A DNA stretch of 64,000 nt, taken from NCBI RefSeq assembly GCF_042853465.1, contig NZ_AP031497.1, positions 3,100,001 to 3,164,000 of the forward strand, in the 5' to 3' direction. The notes below the pieces were generated by a model that was given only the letters and a program-made list of their open reading frames with translations, did no database searches and had not been told where the DNA came from. This stretch comes from Simiduia litorea (GTDB lineage: Bacteria > Pseudomonadota > Gammaproteobacteria > Pseudomonadales > Cellvibrionaceae). A program made the translations under genes and the position numbers. Shown here in pieces: positions 45,046-53,782 of the stretch (positions within the stretch are counted from its first letter, which is position 1; the number at the start of each line of letters is the position of its first letter).

Positions 45046-45990
45046 ATGACAGAGGATAAGAATAACAAACCTTACGCCATCGAAACCCACGCCATGAGCA
45101 AACGCTTTGGCAGTCTCATCGCAGTGAACGAACTCAACCTCAATATTGAACGCGGTACTATCTACGGCTTTCTTGGCCCCAATGGCTGTGGTAAATCTAC
45201 CGCCATTCGCATGCTAACCGGCTTACTTGCGCCGAGCGATGGCGACATCAACGTGCTGGGTTTAGATATTCCCAAAGAGGCAGAAGCGCTCCGTAAACGC
45301 ATCGGCTATATGACGCAAAAGTTTTCCTTATACGAGGACCTGAGCGTTACCGAAAATTTACATTTTATGGCGGCTATTTATGGCCTGAGAAAACCCACGG
45401 CGCGCCAACGCGTTGATGTACTACTACAAGAATACGATTTGGAGGCGCAGGCAAAACAGCGCGCGGGCAGCATGAGCGGCGGCCAAAAACAGCGTCTAGC
45501 GCTCGCCGCCGCAACCGTGCATCAACCTGAATTGTTATTTCTCGATGAGCCAACCTCGGCAGTAGATCCGGAAAACCGTCGCGCCTTTTGGGAAAAGCTC
45601 TTCGATCTATGTGAAGCAAAGACCACCATTCTCGTTTCAACCCACTACATGGATGAGGCAGAGCGCTGTCACCAATTGGCCATTCTTGAGCGCGGAAAGC
45701 TAAAAACCGCAGGTAAGCCCGAATATCTAATGGAAAATATGGGTGTCACCCCCATCGAAATAGAATGCCCAAATTTACGCACACTCAAAACTCGGCTCCT
45801 TGCCAATCCAGAGATCAAATCTGCCGCGCAACTCGGGCTCAGGTTACGGGTTTTGGTGGATCAACGCATAAGCAACCCAGAGCAATGGCTCGAGCAATTG
45901 ATGCCCGCCAATAGCCACGCCACACTCAAAACCGTTCGCCCAAACTTAGAAGACGTTTTTGTTATGGCAACACGAGGCGAGAAGCGATGA
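45046..45990 (+). CDS. ABC transporter ATP-binding protein
   Basis: A 314-residue ATPase with Walker A GPNGCGKST near residue 44, signature SMSGGQKQR near 142, Walker B LLFLDEPTSAVDP near 164 and a switch histidine in VSTHYMDEAERC. The C-terminal 80 residues are the DrrA/CcmA-like extension. It powers the ABC-2 permease whose gene overlaps its stop by 4 bases. The set is like E. coli YbhGFSR, here with one ATPase domain and one permease. Confidence 0.93.
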   Translation: MTEDKNNKPYAIETHAMSKRFGSLIAVNELNLNIERGTIYGFLGPNGCGKSTAIRMLTGLLAPSDGDINVLGLDIPKEAEALRKRIGYMTQKFSLYEDLSVTENLHFMAAIYGLRKPTARQRVDVLLQEYDLEAQAKQRAGSMSGGQKQRLALAAATVHQPELLFLDEPTSAVDPENRRAFWEKLFDLCEAKTTILVSTHYMDEAERCHQLAILERGKLKTAGKPEYLMENMGVTPIEIECPNLRTLKTRLLANPEIKSAAQLGLRLRVLVDQRISNPEQWLEQLMPANSHATLKTVRPNLEDVFVMATRGEKR

Positions 45991-47081
45991 TGTTTTTAGG
46001 TCGAATTTTTGCCATAGCACAGAAAGAAACCAAACAACTGTTACGCGATCGCATCACCTTTGGCATGGTGGTGATGATCCCCCTCATCCAATTGCTACTT
46101 TTTGGTTATGCCATCAACACCAACGTTAGATTAATTCCCGTCGCCGTTGTCGATCAAAGCAATTCCACCATTGGTCGAATTATCGTAGAGGATATAAAAG
46201 CCACAGAAGTCGTTAACGTCGTAGACTTTTATACATCGATACAGGAAGCAGAGCAGGCCATCACCGAAGGACGCGTGCGCGCGGCATTAATACTACCCAG
46301 TGATTTAGCCCATCGAATTGCGCACCAGCAAACCGCCGGTCAATGGCTAGTGGATGGTTCTGACACTATGGTCAGCAGCGCTTTACTACAGCTGAGAAAC
46401 ATGCCGCTACCGGCGCCGAAAAATCAAGCGACCAAAGCAAAGCCGCAGTTCGAAGTAGCCTTGTATTTTAACCCCGAACGGCGCTCAGCGGTCAATATTG
46501 TGCCGGGATTACTGGGCATCATACTCACCATGACCATGATTTTATTTACCTCAGCCGCCATCGTGCGAGAGCGAGAACGCGGTAATTTAGAGCTTCTCAT
46601 CACCACGCCGGTGAAGCCATTGGAGTTGATGATCGCGAAAATATTGCCCTATATTTTGGTGGGATTCATTCAAGTCGCGATTATCTTAGGCTTAGGTCAT
46701 AGCATTTTTGACGTGCCGATAAATGGGTCAATATTGCAAATTGGCCTCGGCACGCTGGTATTTATTTGCGCCAGTCTCACGCTCGGTCTGCTCATATCGA
46801 CTATCGCCAACACCCAACTCCAAGCCATGCAACTCACGGTTTTTGTACTGCTACCTTCTATTTTACTGTCTGGCTTTATGTTCCCCTACGAAGCCATGCC
46901 CGTGGCTGCACAATGGATAGCGGAAACACTACCGGCAACCCACTTTATGCGCATGATTCGCGGTATTGTGCTGCGCGGTGGCGACTTATTGGATCTATGG
47001 CGCGATACGCTTTGGCTATTGGGCTTCACCGTAGTAGGTGTGATTTTGGCATCGATGCGATTTAAGAAGAATTTGGATTGA
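45987..47081 (+). CDS. ABC-2 type permease
   Basis: A 364-residue inner-membrane protein with the ABC-2 layout: one N-terminal span (FGMVVMIPLIQLLLFGYAI), a periplasmic region of about 130 residues and five C-terminal spans, including LLSGFMFPYEAMPVAAQWI. YbhS/YbhR-like. The export substrate is unknown; homologous systems move drugs or lipids. Overlaps the ATPase gene by 4 bases (ATGATG). Confidence 0.9.
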   Translation: MMFLGRIFAIAQKETKQLLRDRITFGMVVMIPLIQLLLFGYAINTNVRLIPVAVVDQSNSTIGRIIVEDIKATEVVNVVDFYTSIQEAEQAITEGRVRAALILPSDLAHRIAHQQTAGQWLVDGSDTMVSSALLQLRNMPLPAPKNQATKAKPQFEVALYFNPERRSAVNIVPGLLGIILTMTMILFTSAAIVRERERGNLELLITTPVKPLELMIAKILPYILVGFIQVAIILGLGHSIFDVPINGSILQIGLGTLVFICASLTLGLLISTIANTQLQAMQLTVFVLLPSILLSGFMFPYEAMPVAAQWIAETLPATHFMRMIRGIVLRGGDLLDLWRDTLWLLGFTVVGVILASMRFKKNLD

Positions 47082-47092
47082 AAAGGCTTGGT

Positions 47093-47210
47093 AGTTTACA
47101 GGACAAGGCGTTTACAGTTTACAGGACAAGCGAAAGCCAAACACCACACCAACGACGCAAGCTATTGCTATTGCTCTTCCTGTCAACTGTTAACTGTAAA
47201 CTCCTTGTCC
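47093..47210. repeat. Intergenic repeat: direct copies plus long inverted arms
   Basis: AGTTTACAGGACAAG occurs twice directly, at 47093 and 47116. The segment 47101-47119 is also inverted at 47192-47210, matching at 18 of 19 bases, around a 72-base interior. It lies between the ends of the ABC permease (47081) and dcd (47219) genes, which converge, so it may act as a terminator or be a small repeat element. A related hairpin is at 49775. Confidence 0.7.
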
Positions 47211-47218
47211 TTAATGCA

Positions 47219-47788
47219 TTAGGTCTTCGGCAAGGTCACACCGCGCTGTCCTTGGTATTTACCGCCGCGATCTTTGTATGAGGTGTCACACACTTCATCG
47301 GATTCGAAAAACAGCATCTGCGCCACGCCTTCGTTGGCGTAAATTTTGGCTGGTAACGGCGTGGTGTTAGAAAATTCGAGGGTTACGTGCCCTTCCCACT
47401 CAGGCTCGAGCGGCGTCACGTTAACAATAATACCGCAGCGCGCGTAGGTGGACTTACCCAAGCACACGGTCAGTACATTGCGCGGGATGCGGAAATATTC
47501 CACCGTGCGTGCAAGTGCGAATGAGTTCGGTGGGATGATGCACACGTCGCTGGTGATGTCGACAAAACTATTTTCGTCGAAGTTCTTTGGATCGACGATA
47601 GTCGAATGCACATTGGTAAAAATCTTAAACTCGTTTGCGCAACGTACGTCGTAACCGTAAGACGAAGTACCGTAGGAAACAATGCGATTGCCATCGGCCG
47701 AGTGGCGAACTTGACCTGGCTCAAAAGGTTCGATCATGCCCTGTTCTGCGGCCATGCGGCGCATCCACTTATCTGACTTAATGCTCAT
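47219..47788 (-). CDS. dcd: dCTP deaminase
   Basis: About 189 residues, the usual size, from the ATG at 47788. An extended frame to 47839 looks non-native. It deaminates dCTP to dUTP, feeding dTMP synthesis. Motifs are SYGTSSYGYDVRC near residue 37, the LGKSTYARCGIIVNVTPLEP core near 107-126 with catalytic arginine and glutamate, and EGVAQMLFFE near 152. Confidence 0.95.
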   Translation of the reverse strand: MSIKSDKWMRRMAAEQGMIEPFEPGQVRHSADGNRIVSYGTSSYGYDVRCANEFKIFTNVHSTIVDPKNFDENSFVDITSDVCIIPPNSFALARTVEYFRIPRNVLTVCLGKSTYARCGIIVNVTPLEPEWEGHVTLEFSNTTPLPAKIYANEGVAQMLFFESDEVCDTSYKDRGGKYQGQRGVTLPKT

Positions 47789-47936
47789 GCTACTCTTTGC
47801 CTTGTGTCTTGCGTGATGGGTGGGCGACGGGGGTCGCACGGGGTGGGTATGATAGCGGTTTTCACTGAAAATGGGGAGAAGCTAGCGCCACACGTCCTAT
47901 ACCCATACCTATAAATTACCCAGGAGGCTAGACCCT

Positions 47937-49760
47937 ATGTGTTCTCCAATGTCCAAGCAATTTTTTATTGCACTGATTAGCTTATTATTACTGGCAGGCT
48001 GCGATAAAGCGCCAACGGCCGCACAACCCGCCCCCAACGTCAACACTGGCACAGCTTTACAGCAAATATTTCACGACTACCAAGAGGCCAGCTTCAAGCT
48101 CAACCCACTACAAGCAACCTTCCAAAGCGATGCTCGTTATAACGATGTATTGGGAGACTACCTGAGTGACGACTATCTGGCACAATCTGAGGCGCTAGAG
48201 GCAAACACCCTCAAAGCCCTCAACCTGCTCGACCGGGAGCAACTGTCTGAGCAAGACCAGCTTAGCTACGATATATTCAGTTACGATCGCAAGCTGGCGC
48301 TGAACGACCACCAACAAGGCTTTGCCAGACTCGCAACCTACCTGCCTATTAGTCAGTTTTACAGCTTTCATAGCACCGTCGCAAAGCTTGGCTCGGGCGC
48401 CTCTGCACAGCCGTTCAACACCACGGCCGATTACGACATATGGCTGAAACGGGTCGCCGGCTTCACCCCTTGGGTCGACACCGCCATTGCCCGCATGCGC
48501 GAAGGTATGGCCAACGGTGTGGTGCAGCCGCGCATAGTGGTCGAGCGGATGATTCCGCAATTAGCCGCCATGTTGGTTAACACCCCGCAGGAAAGCTTGT
48601 TCTACAAACCCATTACCGACATGCCCGCGTCCTTCAACGCTGAGGACAACGCCCGCTTAACCAAAGCCTACGAAACCGCCATTACCACGCAAATTATCCC
48701 CGCCTATAAAAAACTGCACGATTTCGTGGCCGGCGACTACCTTGCCAATGCGCGCGAAACCGTTGGCTTGGGGCAGGTACCCGGCGGTCAAGCTTGGTAT
48801 CAATCGCGAGCCAAATACCACACCACCACCGACCTCAGCACAGACCAAATCCATCAACTCGGCGCTGCCGAAGTTGCACGTATTCGCGCCGAAATGGAAG
48901 CGGTGATGCAAACCCTGAAATTTCAGGGTACTTTGCAAGACTTCTTTCACTTTTTAAAAACAGACCCGCAGTTTCAACCAGAATCTGAAACAGAAATATT
49001 AGCGGCCTATGAAGCGCTACGGGTCAAAATAGATGCCGCGCTGCCCAAACTTTTTGACATAGCCCCGAAAGCGCCCTACGTGATTAAGCCCATCGAAGCC
49101 TTCCGCGCTGCGTCCCAGGCAGCAGCCGAATACAATTCGCCGGCACCCGATGGCAGCAGACCCGGTATTTTTTACGTCAATACCTATGACCTGCCCGCTC
49201 GCCCCACCTACATGCGTGAAATGCTCTCTATTCACGAGGCGGCTCCTGGCCATCACTTCCAAATAGCCCTTGCCCAAGAACAGACACAACTGCCAGACTT
49301 TCGCCGCTTTGACGGCCCAAACGCCTATGTTGAAGGTTGGGGCCTATACACCGAAAGCCTCGGCAAAGACTTAGGCCTGTATACCGATCCCTACCAATAC
49401 TTCGGCTCATTAACCGCGGATATGTGGCGCGCCTGTCGGTTAGTGGTTGATACCGGCATGCACGCGCAAGGCTGGAGCCGCGAGCAAGCCATCACATTTA
49501 TGCAGGAAAATCTGGCCCTTTCAGATACCGACATCGTGGCCGAGGTGGAACGCTACATCGCTTATCACGGGCAAGCCTTGTCGTACAAAATTGGCCAACT
49601 CAAACTACTAGAATTGCGCGCTCGCGCACAGGAACAACTGGGCGAAAAATTTGATATTAAAGCCTTCCACCGTCAAATCTTAATCGACGGCGCCATGCCC
49701 TTGGCAATCCTCGAAGCAAAAGTTAACCGCTGGATTACATCGCAAACCGAGGCCCAATAG
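47937..49760 (+). CDS. DUF885-family lipoprotein, putative metallopeptidase
   Basis: A 607-residue protein with a lipoprotein signal peptide (LLLAGC, cysteine near residue 22). It has the DUF885 hallmark HEAAPGHHFQ near residue 432, resembling the zinc site of M3-like metallopeptidases, with ENLALSDTDIVAEVERYI near the end. AGGAGG lies nine bases before the ATG at 47937, which favours this start over 47949. It probably acts in the periplasm; the substrate is unknown. Confidence 0.88.
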   Translation: MCSPMSKQFFIALISLLLLAGCDKAPTAAQPAPNVNTGTALQQIFHDYQEASFKLNPLQATFQSDARYNDVLGDYLSDDYLAQSEALEANTLKALNLLDREQLSEQDQLSYDIFSYDRKLALNDHQQGFARLATYLPISQFYSFHSTVAKLGSGASAQPFNTTADYDIWLKRVAGFTPWVDTAIARMREGMANGVVQPRIVVERMIPQLAAMLVNTPQESLFYKPITDMPASFNAEDNARLTKAYETAITTQIIPAYKKLHDFVAGDYLANARETVGLGQVPGGQAWYQSRAKYHTTTDLSTDQIHQLGAAEVARIRAEMEAVMQTLKFQGTLQDFFHFLKTDPQFQPESETEILAAYEALRVKIDAALPKLFDIAPKAPYVIKPIEAFRAASQAAAEYNSPAPDGSRPGIFYVNTYDLPARPTYMREMLSIHEAAPGHHFQIALAQEQTQLPDFRRFDGPNAYVEGWGLYTESLGKDLGLYTDPYQYFGSLTADMWRACRLVVDTGMHAQGWSREQAITFMQENLALSDTDIVAEVERYIAYHGQALSYKIGQLKLLELRARAQEQLGEKFDIKAFHRQILIDGAMPLAILEAKVNRWITSQTEAQ

Positions 49761-49774
49761 CAGGCCTTTACTGA

Positions 49775-49812
49775 TTTACAGGGAAAGCAACCGCCACTGC
49801 TTTTCCTGTAAA
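49775..49812. repeat. Hairpin repeat related to the 47093 element
   Basis: TTTACAGGGAAAGCA and TGCTTTTCCTGTAAA form a 15-base stem with one wobble pair around an 8-base loop. It lies 15 bases after the DUF885 stop and may terminate that gene, though a U-run is missing. It shares TTTACAGG plus an AAGC block with the repeat at 47093-47130. Confidence 0.7.
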
Positions 49813-49823
49813 CTACCGCTTCA

Positions 49824-50531
49824 ATGTTAAGAGTTGGCCCCATGCCCTTACCGGAACACCACTTTATACATCGCGCCAATTGGCTCCGCGCTGCCGTGCT
49901 CGGTGCTAATGACGGCATCGTCTCTACCGCCAGCCTATTAATCGGTGTCGCCGCCGCGGGCGCCAATTCGCAAACCCTCGTGATAACCGGCATCGCGGCC
50001 ACAGTAGCGGGCGCGCTATCCATGGCTGCAGGAGAATACGTATCAGTAAGCTCCCAAGCCGACACCGAAAAAGCAGACCTTGCGCGCGAGAAACTTTCGC
50101 TGAAAGAAAACCGCGACAGTGAATTGCTCGAACTGGCTGAAATCTATCAAGCGCGCGGTCTGTCACCCGAACTTGCTAACACAGTTGCCGAACAATTGAT
50201 GGCGCACAATGCGTTAGAGGCGCATGCGCGCGACGAGCTCGGCATTTCCCACGTTACCGATACCAATCCCTTGCAGGCAGCTTGGTCATCGGCTCTCGCA
50301 TTTAGTGCCGGCAGCGCACTGCCACTCGTAACCGTATGGACGGCGCCAAGTCATGTGATGATCTGGCTTGCGGTTGCGTCGCTCACGGCGTTGACGCTAT
50401 TAGGTTGGTCAGCCGCGAAAAGCGGCGGTGCAAAACCTCTGCGCGCCGTGGGACGCGTCCTGTTTTGGGGCTGTTTTGCCATGGCGGCGACTGCGGCTAT
50501 CGGGCAACTTTTTAATATCAATCTTTCGTAA
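49824..50531 (+). CDS. VIT1/CCC1-family Fe2+/Mn2+ transporter
   Basis: A 235-residue membrane protein of the vacuolar iron transporter family. It has RAAVLGANDGIVSTASLLIGV near residue 21-41 (spans quoted in part), AAGEYVSVSSQADTEKAD near 67, a cytoplasmic helical metal-binding region with several Glu residues (about 75-130), and two or three further spans. It would move ferrous iron or manganese out of the cytoplasm. The true start may be the second ATG at 49842. Confidence 0.88.
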   Translation: MLRVGPMPLPEHHFIHRANWLRAAVLGANDGIVSTASLLIGVAAAGANSQTLVITGIAATVAGALSMAAGEYVSVSSQADTEKADLAREKLSLKENRDSELLELAEIYQARGLSPELANTVAEQLMAHNALEAHARDELGISHVTDTNPLQAAWSSALAFSAGSALPLVTVWTAPSHVMIWLAVASLTALTLLGWSAAKSGGAKPLRAVGRVLFWGCFAMAATAAIGQLFNINLS

Positions 50532-50558
50532 TCAACGACCTAATAAAAAGGACTCACC

Positions 50559-50873
50559 ATGTTAATCAGCAACATTGAAGTTATACCAGGCAAGCGCATT
50601 ACCAAACACCTAGGGATGGTTCAAGGCAATACCGTGCGTGCGAAACATGCCGGGCGGGATATCATGGCCGGCCTAAAAAATATCTTCGGTGGCGAACTGA
50701 AGGGCTATACCGAACTACTCACCGAAGCCCGCGAGGAAGCTGTATCGCGCATGGTGCAACAAGCTGAAGCGGTTGGCGCCAACGCCGTGATCAACGTTCG
50801 CTTTTCCACCTCATCTGTAGCCGCCGGTGCCGCCGAATTATTTGCCTATGGCACCGCGGTTTTTATGGAGTAA
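50559..50873 (+). CDS. YbjQ-like putative heavy-metal-binding protein
   Basis: A 104-residue cytoplasmic protein of the YbjQ (UPF0145) family: IEVIPGKRITKHLGMVQGNT near residue 5-24, LTEAREEAVSRMVQQAEAVG near 63-82, NAVINVRFSTSSVAAGAAEL near 85-104. These proteins form pentamers and have been called heavy-metal-binding, with no proven role. A second YbjQ gene follows three bases later. Confidence 0.9.
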   Translation: MLISNIEVIPGKRITKHLGMVQGNTVRAKHAGRDIMAGLKNIFGGELKGYTELLTEAREEAVSRMVQQAEAVGANAVINVRFSTSSVAAGAAELFAYGTAVFME

Positions 50874-50876
50874 CCC

Positions 50877-51326
50877 ATGGAACAACTTATAGTTTTTTTG
50901 GTTCTTCTATTACTGGGTTACTTTTTCGGTCGCGCAGCAGAAAAAAAGCATTTTGCCTCCATCCTTACACGCGAAGCAGAATTGAAAAATGTATTGCTTT
51001 TTAGTATGCGCCTACCCCCGGTGGGTTTTGGTCCATCCACTACTCAGCTTGTGGGCGGCAATGTCGTTGTTTCCATCGATTATTTCAAACGGATAGCAGC
51101 GGCCTTGCGCAATCTACTGGGTGGCAGAGTTACTGCTTATGAATCCTTGCTGGAAAGGGCTAGACGGGAGGCGATCTTGCGCATGAAGCAGCAGGCAAAA
51201 GACCTGGGTGCCACCCAGGTCATCAACGTAAAACTAGAAACTGCGTCCATCTACCAAGGTCAGCAACAACAGATTGGCTCAGTAGAAGTCTATGCCTACG
51301 GTACAGCACTGGTGCCAAACGGTTAG
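50877..51326 (+). CDS. Membrane-anchored YbjQ-like protein
   Basis: A 149-residue protein with an N-terminal span (EQLIVFLVLLLLGYFFGRA) then a YbjQ domain (about residues 40-145), which ends in GSVEVYAYGTALV. The family is normally soluble, so the added anchor is of note. It follows the soluble YbjQ gene and precedes an M48 peptidase gene. Confidence 0.85.
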   Translation: MEQLIVFLVLLLLGYFFGRAAEKKHFASILTREAELKNVLLFSMRLPPVGFGPSTTQLVGGNVVVSIDYFKRIAAALRNLLGGRVTAYESLLERARREAILRMKQQAKDLGATQVINVKLETASIYQGQQQQIGSVEVYAYGTALVPNG

Positions 51327-51362
51327 TTTTTGTGACCCATTTTTGTTAAGGCGATTTATGCA

Positions 51363-52241
51363 ATGACCGAATACTCCAATCCACAAATCCCCGAAGGGAT
51401 TAATGTTAGTAGCGAACATCCCTTGAAGGAATTTGCGACTATGGCGTTGGCTGTCGGTCTGATGATGATGGTCATTATCTTATTGTTATCCTTTGCCGCT
51501 CAGTATGTCGTGCGCTACGTGCCATTCTCGGTTGAGCAAAATTTAACGAAAAATATTAACCAGCTAGATATCGATCAAGCGTTTATAGGCGATGAACAAG
51601 TACTGGATCAATCCCACAAGCAAAGCATAGAAAGCTACCTACAAACCTTAGCAAACCAACTCATCGCCAGCCGCAAAGCGCCCTACCCTGTCATTGTTCA
51701 CTACATCGAGAGCGATCAGGTCAACGCCTTTGCGACCCTGGGTGGGCACCTGTTTTTTACCCGCGCATTGCTGGAAAAAATGCCCGATGAAAACACCTTG
51801 GCTATGGTGATGGGTCACGAAATAGCGCACATCTCCCATCGCGACCCCATGGTTGCGCTGGGCAGAGGCTTAACCCTCGCCATTGCCGCCGCCAGCGTAT
51901 TTGGTGCAGGTGATGGTGTGTTAGCGCAAAGCCTAGTGGGTCAGGCCAACCTATTAACACAACTGAATTTTAGCCGCGGCGCCGAGATGGATGCCGACCA
52001 AGAGGCGCTTAACACCTTAATGGATCACTACGGCCACCTTCATGGCGCAGATACGTTATTTACCCTTTTACGCGAATCGCGAGAGGGCGAAGAACCGTTC
52101 AAATGGTTCAGCACACACCCTCTGACCGAGGATAGGTTACGAGCCGTTGCAGAATTCTCCGCACACGACTCAGGCCAGCACAAAAACCCCAGGCCAACCC
52201 CTCTGCCGGCATTTATTACAGCACTAAAGAAAAGCCAATAA
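51363..52241 (+). CDS. M48-family metalloprotease, membrane-anchored
   Basis: A 292-residue zinc protease. One span lies at about residues 27-50 (ATMALAVGLMMMVIILLLSF). HEIAHISHRDP near residue 155 is the HExxH site, and the third zinc ligand is a Glu in RGAEMDADQEAL near 213. It probably acts on envelope proteins, like BepA or HtpX relatives. It is adjacent to the YbjQ pair. Confidence 0.88.
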   Translation: MTEYSNPQIPEGINVSSEHPLKEFATMALAVGLMMMVIILLLSFAAQYVVRYVPFSVEQNLTKNINQLDIDQAFIGDEQVLDQSHKQSIESYLQTLANQLIASRKAPYPVIVHYIESDQVNAFATLGGHLFFTRALLEKMPDENTLAMVMGHEIAHISHRDPMVALGRGLTLAIAAASVFGAGDGVLAQSLVGQANLLTQLNFSRGAEMDADQEALNTLMDHYGHLHGADTLFTLLRESREGEEPFKWFSTHPLTEDRLRAVAEFSAHDSGQHKNPRPTPLPAFITALKKSQ

Positions 52242-52269
52242 CCGCCGCAACAACCGACGTCTTAAAAAC

Positions 52270-53661
52270 TTATACCTTAATTCGGCGCACGCGAAACGAC
52301 CGCCCTTTCAGCTTGCCTTGCTCTAGTTGCGTCAGCGCTTTCTTCCATTCGTTACGCGCCACCGCCACGTAAGCCCACTGATCGTAGACTTGAATTTTAC
52401 CAATATCTTCAAACGCCAGTTGATCATTGCGGGTCAGCGCGCCAACGATATCGCCGGGGCGCAGCTTCTGTTTTTTACCGCCGTCAATTTGCAGAGTCAC
52501 CATGGCAGGTTCAGGTAAATAGGCGCGTCGCGCTTCGGGTAGCGCTTCTATCGCGGGCAATTCACCCACCAGTTCGGCGAGTTTTTCTAATTTAAAATCT
52601 TCGCGATCACTCAATAAACTCACAGCAACACCGCTCGCACCAGCGCGACCCGTGCGGCCTATGCGATGCACGTGCACTTCGCTATCGCGCGAGAGGTGAT
52701 AATTGATCACTAAATCTAACGCTTCAATATCCAAGCCACGGGCGGCGACATCGGTGGCCACTAACACGCTGGCACTTTTATTGGAAAAACACACCAACAC
52801 TTGGTCGCGCTGTTTCTGCTCTAAGTCGCCGTGAATGGCTAAGGCTTGCATGCCTTCCTGACGTAAATACTCGGCAATTTCTTCCGTTTCGCGTTTGGTA
52901 TTACAAAACACCACGGCCGATTCAGGGCCGAAATGTAAAATCACCTGCGCCACCGCCGCCAAGCGCTGATCATTATGGGCCACACGGTAAAAATGTTGTT
53001 CGATACTGGAGGCTTCGTGCTTCGCCTCCACCTTCACCATCAGTGGGTTTTGCATGACCCGGGAGGTCAATGCCTCAATGGCATTGGGGAAGGTAGCGGA
53101 AAATAACAGCGTTTGGCGCTCGGCTGGAACCTGTTCAACAATGGCATCCAAACTTGCCTGAAAACCCATATCCAACATGCGATCGGCTTCATCCAGCACC
53201 AAGGTATCCACGTGCTCAAGCACCAAGGTGCCCTTGCGAACATGCTCTTCAATGCGTCCAGGCGTACCGACAATAATGTGCGCACCGTGCTCTAACGACC
53301 CCAACTGCGGACCAAAGGGCATACCGCCGCACAGGGTTAATATTTTAATATTGTGAATCGCACGCGCCAGCTTTCTCAACTCGCGCGCCACTTGATCAGC
53401 TAACTCGCGGGTTGGGCACATCACCAAGGTTTGCACGCGAAAGCGCTCAACTTGCAACTTATGCAAAACACCCAAACCAAAGGCCGCGGTTTTGCCCGAC
53501 CCGGTTTTTGCTTGGGCGATGACATCGCGGCCTTCAATAATGGGCGGTAATGCCGCTGCTTGAATTTCCGTCAGCTGGCTGTAGCCCATGTCAGCGAGGT
53601 TGCTGAGCAGAGCAGGCGCTAGTGGTAATGAGTCAAAAGACAAGGATGGTGCGTTAGACAA
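52270..53661 (-). CDS. dbpA: ATP-dependent RNA helicase DbpA
   Basis: A 463-residue DEAD-box helicase. Motifs are AKTGSGKTAAF (Walker A), PTRELADQ, VLDEADRMLD, FSATFP and HRIGRTGRAG. The C-terminal 75 residues are the DbpA RNA-binding domain (KLRPGDIVGALT, then SFRVRRI), which targets helix 92 of 23S rRNA. It helps assemble the large ribosomal subunit. Confidence 0.95.
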   Translation of the reverse strand: MSNAPSLSFDSLPLAPALLSNLADMGYSQLTEIQAAALPPIIEGRDVIAQAKTGSGKTAAFGLGVLHKLQVERFRVQTLVMCPTRELADQVARELRKLARAIHNIKILTLCGGMPFGPQLGSLEHGAHIIVGTPGRIEEHVRKGTLVLEHVDTLVLDEADRMLDMGFQASLDAIVEQVPAERQTLLFSATFPNAIEALTSRVMQNPLMVKVEAKHEASSIEQHFYRVAHNDQRLAAVAQVILHFGPESAVVFCNTKRETEEIAEYLRQEGMQALAIHGDLEQKQRDQVLVCFSNKSASVLVATDVAARGLDIEALDLVINYHLSRDSEVHVHRIGRTGRAGASGVAVSLLSDREDFKLEKLAELVGELPAIEALPEARRAYLPEPAMVTLQIDGGKKQKLRPGDIVGALTRNDQLAFEDIGKIQVYDQWAYVAVARNEWKKALTQLEQGKLKGRSFRVRRIKV

Positions 53662-53782
53662 AAGGTGCCCCCGAGGACTGTAGATAGCTGACGCACTAGT
53701 CTACAGGAATTTCCTCAGGGGCATGAGCAACCACGGCTAACTTAGCCAGAAACAGGCCAATAAGCGGTTTAAGGCCTAGCCA

